From: Leifsonia shinshuensis
GTDB taxonomy: Bacteria > Actinomycetota > Actinomycetes > Actinomycetales > Microbacteriaceae
NCBI RefSeq assembly: GCF_022606355.1
Contig: NZ_JAHHZQ010000004.1
Location: forward strand, 639,312 to 703,311
DNA length: 64,000 nucleotides
Direction: 5' to 3'
Shown here piece after piece: positions 42,284 through 52,340 of this stretch. Position numbers and translations under genes: made by a program. The notes under the pieces are model-generated. The model searched no databases. It had not been told where the DNA came from and saw nothing but the letters and a program-made list of their open reading frames with translations. Positions within the stretch are counted from its first letter, which is position 1. The number at the start of each line of letters is the position of its first letter.

Positions 42284-43186
42284 ATGAGTCACGATCACGG
42301 GCACTCCGCCAACCGCAACCGACTGCTGATCGCCATCGGCATCGTCGCTGTGGTGCTCGTCGTGGAGGCCCTCGGTGCGTGGCTCAGCGGATCGCTTTCG
42401 CTGCTGGCCGACGCCGGCCACATGCTGAGCGATCTCACCGGGCTCGTGGTGGCGCTGATGGCCACGATCGTGGCCGCGCGCCCCGCAACCGACCGCCAGA
42501 CCTTCGGTTTCCGGCGCGCCGAGGTCTTTGGAGCGCTGATCAACGGGCTCATCCTCGTGGTCGTCGCGGTCTTCGTCACGATCGGCGCCATCGGGCGGCT
42601 CGTCTCCGGCGAGGCGGAAGTGCAGTCGGGGCCGATGCTGGTCGTCGCCGCCATCGGCCTCGTCGCCAACTTCGGCGCGCTGCTCCTCCTGCGGCCGTCC
42701 GCCGGTCACTCCATCAACATGCGCGGCGCCTACCTGGAGGTCTTCGGTGACCTGATCGGGTCCGTCACCGTCATCGTCGCCGCCGTCGTGATCATGGTCA
42801 CGGGTTTCCAGGCCGCCGACGCGATCGCCTCGCTCCTCATCGCCGCCTTCATCGTGCCGCGCGCGGTGCTGCTTCTGCGCGACGTGGTGCGGGTGCTCAG
42901 CGAGGCTGCGCCGGCCGACACGGATGTCGCCGAGATCCGCGACCACATCCTGGGCACGGCCGGCGTCGTCGCGGTGCACGATGTGCACGTCTGGGCGATC
43001 ACGTCAGGAGCTCCGGTCTTCACCGCCCACGTCGTCGTGGAGCCGGGGGTGTTCCGGTCGGGAGGAACGGGAAAGCTACTGGACGAGCTGTCGGGGTGCC
43101 TGTCGGCGCACTTCGATGTCGAGCACTCCACGTTCCAGCTGGAACCGGCCGAGCACGCCGCCCACGAGGACGAACTGCACCGCTGA
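42284..43186 (+). CDS. CDF-family cation (probably zinc) exporter
   Basis: A 300-residue cation diffusion facilitator with six hydrophobic helices and a cytoplasmic C-terminal domain (about 205-290; VAVHDVHVWAITSGAPVFTAHVVVE). The N terminus has the His-rich start MSHDHGH. Site A in TM2 is H46 and D50 (DAGHMLSD), as in zinc-selective members. In TM5 the usual HxxxD is E152 and D156 (AYLEVFGD), so one ligand is changed. A Zur-like palindrome precedes the gene; in Streptomyces, Zur is known to activate the related exporter gene zitB. It is convergent with the DedA gene across a hairpin. Confidence 0.9.
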   Translation: MSHDHGHSANRNRLLIAIGIVAVVLVVEALGAWLSGSLSLLADAGHMLSDLTGLVVALMATIVAARPATDRQTFGFRRAEVFGALINGLILVVVAVFVTIGAIGRLVSGEAEVQSGPMLVVAAIGLVANFGALLLLRPSAGHSINMRGAYLEVFGDLIGSVTVIVAAVVIMVTGFQAADAIASLLIAAFIVPRAVLLLRDVVRVLSEAAPADTDVAEIRDHILGTAGVVAVHDVHVWAITSGAPVFTAHVVVEPGVFRSGGTGKLLDELSGCLSAHFDVEHSTFQLEPAEHAAHEDELHR

Positions 43187-43191
43187 TGCAG

Positions 43192-43210
43192 TGACGCCGT
43201 TCGGGCGTCA
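43192..43210. terminator. Bidirectional hairpin between the CDF and DedA genes
   Basis: TGACGCC (43192-43198) pairs with GGCGTCA (43204-43210) around GTTCG, in the 29-base gap between two convergent stops. Confidence 0.6.
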
Positions 43211-43215
43211 GGACA

Positions 43216-43935
43216 TCAGACGTCGGGAGTGGGGCGCGGCTCGGTCGCCGCTGCGGCGGCCGCTGCGGCTGCCGCTTCGAGGCGCTTCTTCTTCGCCTTG
43301 TGCATCGACTGGAAGTAGTGGAACAGGGTCGGGATGAGCGTGAGGACGACCGCCCCGATGAGGATGACGTCGATGTAGCTCGAGACGAACGAGGCCACGG
43401 GCGGGATGTAGCCGATCAAGTAGCCGAAGAAGGTGAGGCCCGCACCCCAGATCAGAGCGCCGATGGCGTTGTAGAGCGAGTACTTCTTGTAGTTCATGTG
43501 GCCGACGCCGGCGGCGACGGGGGCGAACGTGCGCACGATCGGGACGAAGCGGGCGAGGATCACGGCGAGCGCTCCGAAGCGGTCGAAGAACGCATTGGTG
43601 CGGCGCACGTTCTCCATGCTGAACAGACCGGTCTCTTTGCGTTCGAAGATGCGTGGACCCGCCTTGTGGCCGATCAGGTAGCCGGCCTCGCCACCCAGGA
43701 ACGCCGCGAACGCGATCGCGAGGCATACCCACCAGATGTCGATGCCGAAAACGGGGTGATCGCTGTGCGTCAGCAGGCCGGAGATCACCAGCAGGGTGTC
43801 TCCCGGGAGCAGGAAACCGACGAGGAGCCCGGTCTCGGCGAAGACGATGCCGCACACCACGAGCAGAGCCCACGGACCTGCAGCGGAGATGATCGTGTGC
43901 GGGTCGAGCCAGGGGATGAGGCCGGCGTGCATCAT
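43216..43935 (-). CDS. DedA-family membrane protein
   Basis: A 239-residue DedA/SNARE-associated protein. Landmarks are FAETGLLVGFLLPGDTLLVISGLL, GGEAGYLIGHKAGPRIF, and FDRFGALAVILARFVPIVRTFAPVAAGVGHMNYKKY with the conserved acidic and FxRxxPxxR-like residues. Members flip undecaprenyl phosphate or phospholipid across the membrane. The C terminus is an Ala/Lys-rich tail (KAKKKRLEAAAAAAAAAA). ATG 43935 overlaps the stop of the acyltransferase gene (TGATG), with GGAG upstream, so the two are an operon. Confidence 0.92.
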   Translation of the reverse strand: MMHAGLIPWLDPHTIISAAGPWALLVVCGIVFAETGLLVGFLLPGDTLLVISGLLTHSDHPVFGIDIWWVCLAIAFAAFLGGEAGYLIGHKAGPRIFERKETGLFSMENVRRTNAFFDRFGALAVILARFVPIVRTFAPVAAGVGHMNYKKYSLYNAIGALIWGAGLTFFGYLIGYIPPVASFVSSYIDVILIGAVVLTLIPTLFHYFQSMHKAKKKRLEAAAAAAAAAATEPRPTPDV

Positions 43936-45044
43936 CACGGGTCTCCAATTCGTTCGGTATGCGGACGTGCTGAGTTTAGTGGGGGCGGGCTGGACGTACC
44001 GTGCGAATGCGCGGGCGTTGACGAGCGCGGCGTCCAGCGCTGTCCGAGGATGAGGAACCTGGTCACGCGCGTCATCCGGAACAGCCGCTCCAGTGCGATC
44101 GAGCCGAACAGCGCGACGATCGTCGTCGACAGGATCGAGAACGTCACGTCGTGGATCCCGAGCGCGTCCAGGAGCGATCGACACCCCTGGATGAAGAAGA
44201 AGTGCAGCAGGAAGATCGCGTACGAGTGGGCGCCGATCCACTGGAGTGGGCGGGACGAGACGCGCACGAGCACGAGCAGCAGACAGAACAGGACTCCGGC
44301 GAGATTGCCGAACCAGCCATCCGCGGATGGCGGTGCGCCGAGGACGTTGAGGACCACTGTGGTGCCGAAGGCGAGCACGAAGCCGCCGAGGGCGAGCGCG
44401 TGCCACCACCGCCGGGCTCCTCGCCAGTCGAATCGCCGGCACGCGATGCCCGCGAAGAAGAACAACGACAGGTAGAGGGCTCCCAGGATCGAGGCGGGCG
44501 TGTAGTGACCCTTGGGCAGGAGGGAGGAGGCGACGAAGATCGCGCCGATCGCGGTGAGCATCCACGCTCGGCGGGAGAGCCAGCCGCGCGCGTCGAGGAA
44601 GGCGATCGCGAGGAAGCACCAGAAGATCGCCCAGATGAACCAGAAGTGCATGACCGGGATGATGTGCCACACCCACAGGGGGCGCAGGCCGCCGGTCGAC
44701 CATCCGGGGATCAGACCGACCGTGAGGATGTAGACCGTGCCGACGACGAGCATCGGCAGGAGGAGGCGCCGCGTCTTCGCTCGGAGGAACCGAATCGGCG
44801 ACGCCCCCGTCGCGACGGGGCGTATCGCGTACACGTAGCCGGACAGGAAGGTGAACAGCGGCATTCGCAGATACGCGAGCAGGTCCAGGCCGAACCTCCA
44901 CGGATCGTCGGCGTACTCGAGGGCGACCAGGCCGACGCCGGGCGAGTGCGCCATCACGACGAGGATGCACGCAAGTCCTCGAAGGGTCTCGATCGAGGCA
45001 TCCTTGGTCGAAGTGAGCCGAACGGACGTTGCAGCGCCAGACAT
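43935..45044 (-). CDS. Membrane acyltransferase (acyltransferase 3 family)
   Basis: A 369-residue multi-span acyltransferase with about ten hydrophobic segments. The N-terminal IETLRGLACILVVMAHSPGVG supplies the family motif and likely catalytic His; FLSGYVYAIRP and HSYAIFLLHFFF are further landmarks. It most likely O-acylates a cell-surface glycan. The C-terminal 35 residues are Ser/Pro/His-rich. It is translationally coupled to the DedA gene, which may recycle or present the lipid carrier used for the glycan (inference). Confidence 0.88.
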   Translation of the reverse strand: MSGAATSVRLTSTKDASIETLRGLACILVVMAHSPGVGLVALEYADDPWRFGLDLLAYLRMPLFTFLSGYVYAIRPVATGASPIRFLRAKTRRLLLPMLVVGTVYILTVGLIPGWSTGGLRPLWVWHIIPVMHFWFIWAIFWCFLAIAFLDARGWLSRRAWMLTAIGAIFVASSLLPKGHYTPASILGALYLSLFFFAGIACRRFDWRGARRWWHALALGGFVLAFGTTVVLNVLGAPPSADGWFGNLAGVLFCLLLVLVRVSSRPLQWIGAHSYAIFLLHFFFIQGCRSLLDALGIHDVTFSILSTTIVALFGSIALERLFRMTRVTRFLILGQRWTPRSSTPAHSHGTSSPPPLNSARPHTERIGDP

Positions 45045-45151
45045 CCTTCTCCCAAACTCAGGATTGATGTCTGAAACATTATTGTGTTGTCGGGCCCACT
45101 CGGTGCTGCGAAGCGCTCGCGCCCGCCTATTTCACCCAGGTGTTCATGCGG

Positions 45152-45233
45152 TGCGGGAGAAGGGACTCGAACCCTCACGCTGTGAAGCACAGGAACCTAA
45201 ATCCTGCGTGTCTGCCAGTTTCACCACTCCCGC
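45152..45233 (-). tRNA. tRNA-Leu (UAG)
   Basis: An 82-base class II tRNA on the minus strand. The acceptor GCGGGAG (45233-45227) pairs with CTCCCGC (45159-45153), the anticodon loop reads ATTTAGG with anticodon TAG, a long variable arm follows (TGTGCTTCACAGCGTG region), and the T loop is GGTTCGAGTCC. The CCA end is not encoded. Confidence 0.93.
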
Positions 45234-45260
45234 GGCGCGCTGCGGTGAACCGCCGCGCGG

Positions 45261-46298
45261 CTACGACAATAGCTCATCCACGCGCGGGGCCACCTCGCGG
45301 CCGAGCAGGTCGATCGCCCGCATGATGTGGTCGTGCCCGAGCGTCCCGTTGCTGAGTTTGACGTCGAACCGCCTCAGTCCCAGGCCGCGGGCCGCATAGG
45401 CGATCTTCTGGGCCACCGTCTCGGGGGAGCCGACGACGAGCGCGCCGTCCTCTGCAGCCTCGTGCTCGAATCGTGCGCGGGTAGCCGGCGGCCAGCCGCG
45501 CTCCCGGCCGATCCGGTTGGTCATGGCCTCCCAGTGCGGCCAGAGCAGGTCTTTCGCATCCTGGTCGGTCTCGGCCACGAAGCCGGGGGAGTGCACGCCG
45601 ATCGGCAGGGTGAGGTCGGCTCCGAACTGCTCCAACGCCTTCCGGTACAGCTCGGTGAGCGGTTGGAACCGCATCGGGCCTCCGCCGATGATCGCGACCA
45701 TGAGCGGGAGGCCGTAGCGTGCGGCCCTGACCACCGACTCCGGGCTCCCGCCGACGCCGATCCAGGTCTTCAGCAGCCCGTGCTCGACCGGGGGGAAGAC
45801 CGATTGCTCGGTGAGCGGAGGCCGCAGCGCCCCGCTCCACGTCACGGGCTCCTGCGTCCGGAGGGCCGCGAAGAGGTCGAGCTTCTCGTCGAAGAGCTCT
45901 TCGTACTGCGCCAGGTCGAACCCGAAGAGCGGGAACGACTCGATGAACGAGCCGCGGCCGAGGATGACCTCCGCGCGGCCTCCGGAGACGCCGTCGAGGG
46001 TCGCGAACCGCTCGAAGACCCGGACGGGGTCGTCCGAGCTCAGCACGGTGACGGCCGACCCGAGATGGATGCGCTCGGTCTGCCCCGCGATGGCGGCGAG
46101 CACGACATCGGGTGCCGACACCGAGAAGTCACGGCGGTGGTGCTCGCCGATCCCGATGAAGTCGAGCCCGGCCTGGTCGGCCTGGACGCCCTCCGCCACG
46201 ACGTTGCGCAGCACCTGCGCGTGGGGGAGCGGTGTGCCGTCCTCGTCCAGCGTCACGTCGCCGAACGTGTCGATCCCGATCTCCAGCCGTGCGGCCAT
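45261..46298 (-). CDS. LLM-class flavin-dependent oxidoreductase
   Basis: A 345-residue luciferase-like monooxygenase family protein (TIM barrel using FMN or F420). Landmarks are [74 protein letters not shown], the classic LLM segment, and [22 protein letters not shown]. The substrate is unknown. ATG 46298 has GAGGAGGA upstream. A near-perfect 20-bp palindrome lies 17 bases before the start and may be an operator. Confidence 0.92.
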   Translation of the reverse strand: MAARLEIGIDTFGDVTLDEDGTPLPHAQVLRNVVAEGVQADQAGLDFIGIGEHHRRDFSVSAPDVVLAAIAGQTERIHLGSAVTVLSSDDPVRVFERFATLDGVSGGRAEVILGRGSFIESFPLFGFDLAQYEELFDEKLDLFAALRTQEPVTWSGALRPPLTEQSVFPPVEHGLLKTWIGVGGSPESVVRAARYGLPLMVAIIGGGPMRFQPLTELYRKALEQFGADLTLPIGVHSPGFVAETDQDAKDLLWPHWEAMTNRIGRERGWPPATRARFEHEAAEDGALVVGSPETVAQKIAYAARGLGLRRFDVKLSNGTLGHDHIMRAIDLLGREVAPRVDELLS

Positions 46299-46314
46299 GC
46301 CCGTCCTCCTGCTC

Positions 46315-46334
46315 GATGCGTATGCATACGAATC
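46315..46334. promoter_or_regulatory. Palindromic operator candidate upstream of the LLM gene
   Basis: The element reads GATGCGTATGCATACGAATC. The central CGTATGCATACG (46319-46330) is perfectly symmetric, and the outer GAT/ATC also match, with one mismatched pair. Confidence 0.5.
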
Positions 46335-46354
46335 GAACTGTACCGGCAGGAACG

Positions 46355-47635
46355 CTATTCCGTCAGGCCGTCGGTGGTTCGGGGACGCCGCGGGAGGTAG
46401 CGGGGGATGAACCGGGCGAGCAACCCGGCACCGAGGAGGCCGAGCAGTCCCATCACGCCGCTCGCGAACGCGATCGACACCAGGCCGGTCAGCAGGGAGA
46501 CGACGAGCGGAGCCGCCGCCTGCCCGGCGTCGCCGGTGAACCGCCAGGCGCCGAGGAAGGCGGCGGGAGCGTCCTTCGGCGCCAGGTCGGCGCCGAGCGT
46601 CATGATGATGCCGGATCCGATGCCGTTCGCGAACGCGAGGAAGAGCGAGACGCCGATGTACCAGGCGACGGCGCCGGGCAGGTCGTGGCTGAACGCCAGC
46701 ACGAGGAAGCCGATGCCCAGCCCGAGCATGGACGGGACGACGCTCCACATCCGGCCGAATCGGTCCATCAGCTGTCCGCTCGCGTAGAACAGGGCGAAGT
46801 CGACCGCACCGGCGATGCCGATGATCAGGGCGGTGTTCGACTCGCTGAGGCCGATCGAGACCGCCCACAGCGGGAGCAGGACGGTCCGCGCGGAGCGGAC
46901 GGCGGCGACGAGCGAGATCCCGGAGCCCATCCGCGCCAGGACGCCGCGGAACGCCCAGATGGTCGAGAACAGCCCCCTGGTGCGTTCGTCCGCGTCCTCC
47001 TCGCCGGCCGTCAGCGGCTCGCCGTCGGGCCCGGGGGAGGTGAGGGGCCGGCCGAACATGCGCTCGGGATCGGGCAGCGCCAGCAGCACGACGACAGAGC
47101 CGAGGCAGCTGACGATGAAGATCCAGAAGACCGACTGGGTCGAGCCGGTCAGCGCGATCACGCCGGAGGCGACGAGCGGCCCGATGAACCAGCCGGCCCG
47201 GAAGATCCCACCGAGCGTCGACAGCGCCCGCGCCCGGTAGCGGACGGGGACGTAGGTCGTCATGAAGGCGTGCCGGGCGAGCGCGAACACCGCGGTGGCG
47301 AGACCGACGACGAAGATGCCGACCAGGAGGACCCAGTAGTTCGGCGAGAGCAGGCAGACGACCACCCCCGCGACGGCGACGGCCGCCGCGCCGATCATCG
47401 CCGACCGCTCGCCGACGCGCGAGACCACCCAACCGCTGGGGATGTCGCCGGCGAGCTCGCCCAGCATCAGCATCGAGGCGATGAAGCCGGCCATGGCGAG
47501 CGTGGCTCCCAGGTTGCCCGCGGCGATCGGGATGATCGGGATGATCGCGCCCTCGCCGATCGAGAACAGCAGGGTGGGCAGGAAGGCGGCGAGAGCGACG
47601 GCGCGGAAGGAGAAGGGGCGCTCGTCGGAAGTCAT
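46355..47635 (-). CDS. MFS transporter
   Basis: A 426-residue major facilitator protein with twelve hydrophobic segments split by a polar loop (about 195-225, [27 protein letters not shown]). [21 protein letters not shown] matches the TM2-3 loop motif and [13 protein letters not shown] the equivalent in the second half. It is probably a drug or metabolite exporter. It is divergent from prfB; the 60-base gap holds ACAGT-ACA-ACTGT, a short inverted repeat (47645-47657). Confidence 0.9.
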   Translation of the reverse strand: MTSDERPFSFRAVALAAFLPTLLFSIGEGAIIPIIPIAAGNLGATLAMAGFIASMLMLGELAGDIPSGWVVSRVGERSAMIGAAAVAVAGVVVCLLSPNYWVLLVGIFVVGLATAVFALARHAFMTTYVPVRYRARALSTLGGIFRAGWFIGPLVASGVIALTGSTQSVFWIFIVSCLGSVVVLLALPDPERMFGRPLTSPGPDGEPLTAGEEDADERTRGLFSTIWAFRGVLARMGSGISLVAAVRSARTVLLPLWAVSIGLSESNTALIIGIAGAVDFALFYASGQLMDRFGRMWSVVPSMLGLGIGFLVLAFSHDLPGAVAWYIGVSLFLAFANGIGSGIIMTLGADLAPKDAPAAFLGAWRFTGDAGQAAAPLVVSLLTGLVSIAFASGVMGLLGLLGAGLLARFIPRYLPRRPRTTDGLTE

Positions 47636-47695
47636 TTGCTTAACACAGTACAACTGTCGGGTCGGCGTGCCCCGGCCGGTAGGCTGGAGGACGCC

Positions 47696-48808
47696 ATGAT
47701 CGAACTTGACCTCTCCCCGCAGATCGCGGACCTCCGCTCGACTCTCGCCGACATCGTCGCCGTCGTGAATGTGGAGAAGCTCCGCGCCGACATCGCCGAC
47801 CTCAGCGAGCAGGCCGGGGCGCCCGACCTCTGGGACGACACGGTGAACGCCCAGAAGGTGACCAGCGCACTGAGCCACCGGCAGGCGGAGCTCGGCCGCA
47901 TCACCTCGGTCGAGCGTCGTCTCGACGACCTCGAGGTGCTCGTCGAACTCGCCAACGAGGGCGACGACGAGGAGTCCGCCGCCGAGGCGCGCACCGAGTT
48001 GGAGGCCCTGCAGAAGACCTTGGGCGACCTCGAGGTGCAGACGCTGCTCAGCGGCGAGTACGACGAGCGCGCGGCGATCGTCACGATCCGCTCCGGAGCG
48101 GGCGGTGACGACGCCACCGACTTCGCCGAGATGCTGATGCGCATGTACCTGCGCTGGGCGGAGCAGCACAAGTACCCGGTCAAGGTCATGGACACCTCGT
48201 ACGCGGAGGGCGCCGGGATCAAGTCGGCCACCTTCGAGGTCGACGCCCCCTATGCCTTCGGCACCCTCTCGGTGGAGGCCGGCACGCACCGGCTCGCCCG
48301 CATCAGCCCGTTCGGCTCGGCCGACAAGCGCCAGACCTCGTTCGCCGCGGTCGAGGTCATCCCGCTGATGGAGGAGGCGACGGCCGTCGAGGTCCCGGAA
48401 GGCGACATCCGCGTCGACGTCTTCCGCTCGTCGGGCCCGGGTGGTCAGTCGGTCAACACGACCGACTCCGCCGTGCGCATCACCCACCTCCCGACCGGCA
48501 TCGTCGTGTCGATGCAGAACGAGAAGTCGCAGATCCAGAACCGCGCGGCCGCCATGCGGGTGCTGCAGACCCGACTGCTCCTGCTGCAGAAAGAGGAGGA
48601 GGCCGCGAAGAAGAAAGAGCTCGCCGGCACCATCACGGCCAGCTGGGGCGACCAGATGCGCTCCTACTTCCTCTACGGCCAGCAGCTGGTGAAAGACCTC
48701 CGAACCGGATACGAGTCGGGAAACCCCGCCTCGGTCTTCGACGGCGACCTCGACGGCTTCATCGCCGCGGGCATCCGCTGGCGTGCGGGATCCAAGGACG
48801 ACGACTGA
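47696..48808 (+). CDS. prfB: Peptide chain release factor 2
   Basis: A 370-residue RF2 that reads UAA and UGA stops. The SPF anticodon tripeptide is in [16 protein letters not shown] and the catalytic GGQ in [20 protein letters not shown]. The gene is a single uninterrupted frame, with no programmed frameshift near codon 25. ATG 47696 has GGAGG at 5 bases. It precedes ftsEX-smpB-ssrA, the usual actinobacterial order linking release, division and rescue genes. Confidence 0.97.
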   Translation: MIELDLSPQIADLRSTLADIVAVVNVEKLRADIADLSEQAGAPDLWDDTVNAQKVTSALSHRQAELGRITSVERRLDDLEVLVELANEGDDEESAAEARTELEALQKTLGDLEVQTLLSGEYDERAAIVTIRSGAGGDDATDFAEMLMRMYLRWAEQHKYPVKVMDTSYAEGAGIKSATFEVDAPYAFGTLSVEAGTHRLARISPFGSADKRQTSFAAVEVIPLMEEATAVEVPEGDIRVDVFRSSGPGGQSVNTTDSAVRITHLPTGIVVSMQNEKSQIQNRAAAMRVLQTRLLLLQKEEEAAKKKELAGTITASWGDQMRSYFLYGQQLVKDLRTGYESGNPASVFDGDLDGFIAAGIRWRAGSKDDD

Positions 48809-48861
48809 CCCACCGGGCCGGCGCCCTCCGTTCATAGCGCGCGTTGCGGCGACTGTCAGGC

Positions 48862-48889
48862 TTGCGGCGCGCGGGCATGTCGCTACTGT
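48862..48889 (+). promoter_or_regulatory. Candidate ftsEX promoter
   Basis: TTGCGG (48862-48867) and TACTGT (48884-48889) with a 16-base spacer lie 35 bases upstream of ftsE. Confidence 0.45.
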
Positions 48890-48923
48890 GGATCGTGGAA
48901 GTGTTGCTTAGTCTCTAACAGTC

Positions 48924-49988
48924 ATGATCCGGTTCGAACACGTATCCAAGCAGTACTCGGGCACGACGCGCCCGGCGCTCAACGGCATCAACCTTGAAGT
49001 GCTGCGCGGCGAGTTCGTCTTCCTCGTCGGCGCGTCCGGCTCGGGCAAGTCGAGCTGCCTCCGGCTGATCCTCAAGGAGGAGCGGCCGACCAAGGGCGCC
49101 ATCCACGTCCTCGGACAGGACCTGGGGACGATCTCCTCGCGCAAGGTGCCGTACTTCCGCCGCAACATCGGTGTGGTCTTCCAGGACTTCCGGCTGCTGC
49201 CGAACAAGACGGTCTTCCAGAACGTGGCATTCACGTTGCAGGTGATCGGCAAGTCGCGGGGCTTCATCCAGGAGGCCGTGCCCGACGTGCTCAAGATGGT
49301 CGGGCTCGACGGCAAGGCCCAGCGCCTCCCGCACGAGCTCTCCGGCGGTGAGCAGCAGCGTGTCGCGATCGCGCGAGCGGTCGTCAACAAGCCGCAGATC
49401 CTCCTGGCCGACGAGCCGACCGGCAACCTCGACCCGGCCACCAGCGCCGGGATCATGTCGGTGCTGGCACAGATCAACGCCGGAGGCACGACAGTGCTCA
49501 TGGCCACGCACGAGGCGGCGATCGTCGACCAGATGAAACAGCGTGTGATCGAGTTGGTCGGCGGTCAGATCGTGCGCGACGAGCGTCACGGCGGCTACGG
49601 TGTGACCACCTCCATCCCGCTGCCCCGGCCGACAGCGGAGGGGCTCGCCGTGCCCGTCGAGACGTCGACCGGCGTCGTTCCTGCGCCTGTACCGCCGGTC
49701 GTCCCCGTCGCGCCCGGCGCGCCGTCGGCCTCGGAGCCGATGACCCGCCCGCACACGCCGGTGGCCAACCCCACGGGCCCGGTCGCCGTGGGCGGTGCGA
49801 CGGGCCCGGTCCAGCCGGTGTCGGCTCCGGTCCAGGCGGTGCCCGCCCCCGTTCCGGCCACCGTGCCTGCGGCCGGTGGCGAGGAGAACCTCCCCGACCA
49901 CCTGAACTTCACAGCCAACCTCGACCTGAGCGGGCTGCGCGACGCGTCCGACCGCGACGGCGAACAGAATGTGGGACCCACGAAATGA
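48924..49988 (+). CDS. ftsE: Cell division ATP-binding protein FtsE with long C-terminal tail
   Basis: A 354-residue FtsE. The first 225 or so residues are the normal ATPase: Walker [11 protein letters not shown] loop [17 protein letters not shown], signature LSGGEQQR, Walker [14 protein letters not shown] and switch [10 protein letters not shown] further 125 residues are Pro/Val/Ala/Thr-rich ([17 protein letters not shown]) and end in [16 protein letters not shown]. FtsEX controls peptidoglycan hydrolases during division. The extra tail would lie in the cytoplasm and is not needed for the ATPase fold. Its stop overlaps ftsX by 4 bases. Confidence 0.96.
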   Translation: MIRFEHVSKQYSGTTRPALNGINLEVLRGEFVFLVGASGSGKSSCLRLILKEERPTKGAIHVLGQDLGTISSRKVPYFRRNIGVVFQDFRLLPNKTVFQNVAFTLQVIGKSRGFIQEAVPDVLKMVGLDGKAQRLPHELSGGEQQRVAIARAVVNKPQILLADEPTGNLDPATSAGIMSVLAQINAGGTTVLMATHEAAIVDQMKQRVIELVGGQIVRDERHGGYGVTTSIPLPRPTAEGLAVPVETSTGVVPAPVPPVVPVAPGAPSASEPMTRPHTPVANPTGPVAVGGATGPVQPVSAPVQAVPAPVPATVPAAGGEENLPDHLNFTANLDLSGLRDASDRDGEQNVGPTK

Positions 49989-50890
49989 GATTCGGGCTCA
50001 TCTGGTCGGAGGTCGGCAACGGCCTGCGCCGCAACCTCTCCATGGTCGTCTCGGTCGTGCTCGTGACGTTCATCTCCCTGACGTTCGTCGGCACGGCCGC
50101 GTTGCTGCAGTTGCAGATCGCGCAGATGAAGACCTATTGGTACGACCGCGCCCAGGTCGCGGTCTACATGTGCACCGAGACGGACAACTGCCCGGGCGGA
50201 GCTGCGACCGATCAGACGGTCGCCGCTGTCAAGAAGCAGCTGGAGTCGCCCGAGCTCGCTCCCTACATCCAGAAGTTCTTCTTCCAGGACCAGAAGCAGG
50301 GCTACGAGCAGTTCAAGCAGCAGTTCAAGGGCAATCAGATCGCCGACTACGTCACGGCGGACATGATCCCCCAGACGTTCTGGGTCAACCTCAAGAACCC
50401 CAACCAGTCCGACGTGCTCACCGAGACGCTCTCGAGCTCGCCCGGCGTGCAGAGTGTCGTCGACCAGCGCAGCTACCTCGACCAGATCTTCCGCATCTTG
50501 TCGGCCGGCAGCTACACGGCTCTCGGAATCGCGGCCCTGATGCTGGTCGCGGCGGTCCTCCTGATCGCGACGACGATCCGGCTCTCGGCGTTCTCCCGAC
50601 GACGCGAGATCGGGATCATGCGCCTGGTGGGAGCATCCAACCGCTTCATCCAGACCCCGTTCATCATCGAGGGCGTGATCGCGGCCCTGATCGGCGCCGT
50701 GCTCTCGGCGACCGTCATCTGGATCCTCGTGCAGGTGTTCGTGCACGGACCGCTGCAGGCGAGCATCCCGTCCATCAACTTCGTGTCCATGGAGCAGGCC
50801 TGGCCGGTCATCCCGCTCGTCATCGTGATCGGTGCCCTGCTCGCCGCGCTCAGCGCGAACTTCGCGATCAAGCGGTATCTGAGGGTCTGA
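49985..50890 (+). CDS. ftsX: Cell division permease-like protein FtsX
   Basis: A 301-residue FtsX with four transmembrane helices (about 20-42, 175-198, 222-250, 270-295). The extracellular domain between TM1 and TM2 carries a close Cys pair ([12 protein letters not shown]) and the [17 protein letters not shown] helix that contacts a hydrolase or its adaptor. It partners FtsE. ATG 49985 sits inside the ftsE stop. Confidence 0.95.
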   Translation: MRFGLIWSEVGNGLRRNLSMVVSVVLVTFISLTFVGTAALLQLQIAQMKTYWYDRAQVAVYMCTETDNCPGGAATDQTVAAVKKQLESPELAPYIQKFFFQDQKQGYEQFKQQFKGNQIADYVTADMIPQTFWVNLKNPNQSDVLTETLSSSPGVQSVVDQRSYLDQIFRILSAGSYTALGIAALMLVAAVLLIATTIRLSAFSRRREIGIMRLVGASNRFIQTPFIIEGVIAALIGAVLSATVIWILVQVFVHGPLQASIPSINFVSMEQAWPVIPLVIVIGALLAALSANFAIKRYLRV

Positions 50891-50907
50891 CCCGTATAGA
50901 CTGGTCT

Positions 50908-50932
50908 GCTGCCCGGCGACGTGCCGGGCAGC
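50908..50932 (+). terminator. Hairpin between ftsX and smpB
   Basis: GCTGCCCGGC (50908-50917) pairs perfectly with GCCGGGCAGC (50923-50932) around GACGT. A TATAGA -10-like element (50895-50900) lies directly upstream, so the hairpin may end ftsX transcripts or sit in the smpB 5' leader. Confidence 0.55.
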
Positions 50933-50957
50933 ACCATCTTCGACGTCAGGAGCAGCT

Positions 50958-51434
50958 GTGCCCAGGGAACGTGGCCAGAAGGTCGTGGCCACCAATCGCC
51001 GAGCGCGCCACGACTACACCATCGAGGACACCTACGAGGCGGGGCTCGTCCTCACCGGCACCGAGGTGAAGTCGCTGCGCGAGGGGCGCGCGTCGCTCGT
51101 CGACGGCTACGCGTTCGTCGACGGCGGGGAGGCCTGGCTCGACGCCGTGCACATCCCCGAATACCTCGACGGCACCTGGAACAACCACGCTCCCCGCCGC
51201 AAGCGCAAGCTCCTGCTGCACAAGGCGCAGATCGTCAAGATCGAGAACAAGGTCAAGCAGGGCGGCTACACGATCGTCCCGCTCTCGATCTACTTCAGCG
51301 ACGGCCGCGCCAAGGTCGAGCTCGCCGTCGCCAAGGGCAAGCGCGAGTACGACAAGCGCCAGGCCCTGCGCGAACGTCAGGACAACCGCGAAGCGGAGCG
51401 GGCGATGTCCAGCAGGCGTCATCTCGGCGAGTGA
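50958..51434 (+). CDS. smpB: SsrA-binding protein
   Basis: A 158-residue tmRNA partner that delivers ssrA RNA to stalled ribosomes. [39 protein letters not shown] is the OB-fold core, [15 protein letters not shown] binds RNA, and [19 protein letters not shown] leads to the basic tail. GTG 50958 follows AGGAGCAGCT. The ssrA gene itself lies 2.4 kb downstream. Confidence 0.97.
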   Translation: MPRERGQKVVATNRRARHDYTIEDTYEAGLVLTGTEVKSLREGRASLVDGYAFVDGGEAWLDAVHIPEYLDGTWNNHAPRRKRKLLLHKAQIVKIENKVKQGGYTIVPLSIYFSDGRAKVELAVAKGKREYDKRQALRERQDNREAERAMSSRRHLGE

Positions 51435-51479
51435 CCCGCTCTGCGGCGCTCTGTCGGGAGCGGGTGGCAGGATGAGCTC

Positions 51480-52256
51480 ATGAGCACGCACGATGAGGGC
51501 ACGGGCAGCCGGGTGGCCGACGCCGTGGCCGAGCGCATCCCCGTGAACGGCACCTACAACTTCCGCGATGTCGGTGGCTATCCGGTGCCGGAGGGGGTCG
51601 TGCGCCGCGGCAAGCTGTTCCGGTCCGACGGCCTGGCGCGTCTCGGCGACGAGGGCCGGCAGTCCCTGCGCGACCTCGGCGTGCGGGTCGTGATCGACCT
51701 GCGCGACGATTTCGAGACCCAGGTGATGCCCGACGACGTCGACGGGCTCGACCTCGAGCGCCTCCACCTTCCGGTGTTCGAGGGCTCCGGGGCGTCCGCG
51801 TCGACGATCGGCGTCACGCTGGAGGGGCTCTACCAGAAGATCCTGCTGCAGCACCGTGACGTGGTCGTGCGAGCGCTGCAGGAGATCGCCGACACCGGCG
51901 AGGAGGCCGTGGTCGTGCACTGCACGGCGGGAAAGGACCGCACCGGCATCGTGGTGGCGCTCGCGCTGACGGCTGTGGGCGTCGACCGCGCGACGGTGGT
52001 CGCCGACTATGCGGCGACACAGGCCAACCTCGACGGCCAGTGGCTGGAGGGCATGATCGCCCTGGTGACGAGCCACGGTGTCGAGGTCACGCCCGACCTG
52101 CGCGTCATCCTCGGCGGCAGCCCGCCGGAGGCGCTCGAAGCGTCGCTCGACTTGCTCGACCGCAAGTTCGGCGGGGTGCGCGAGTACCTGCTCGCTGCCG
52201 GGCTGAACGAGGTGGAGCTGTCGAAGCTGCGGTCGGTGCTGGTCGATCCGGCCTGA
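51480..52256 (+). CDS. Tyrosine-protein phosphatase (Y_phosphatase3 family)
   Basis: A 258-residue PTP-like protein. The P loop HCTAGKDRTGIV holds catalytic C148 and R154; the N-terminal NGTYNFRDVGGYPV and VVIDLRDDFE are typical of the PtpB/IphP family. These enzymes dephosphorylate tyrosine or phosphoinositides and are often secreted, but no signal peptide is seen here. It is downstream of smpB on the same strand. Confidence 0.9.
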   Translation: MSTHDEGTGSRVADAVAERIPVNGTYNFRDVGGYPVPEGVVRRGKLFRSDGLARLGDEGRQSLRDLGVRVVIDLRDDFETQVMPDDVDGLDLERLHLPVFEGSGASASTIGVTLEGLYQKILLQHRDVVVRALQEIADTGEEAVVVHCTAGKDRTGIVVALALTAVGVDRATVVADYAATQANLDGQWLEGMIALVTSHGVEVTPDLRVILGGSPPEALEASLDLLDRKFGGVREYLLAAGLNEVELSKLRSVLVDPA

Positions 52257-52340
52257 GGTGAGGGGGATGCTCCGGCATTCACATCCAAGCCATAACCGTC
52301 TCCCAGCCGGAATGCGGTTCGATCGGGTGTTCTTGTAAGC

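Noticed and set aside
47696..47800. Possible programmed frameshift in prfB
   Set aside because: The reading frame is continuous from ATG to stop, with no in-frame TGA near codon 25 and no shift motif.
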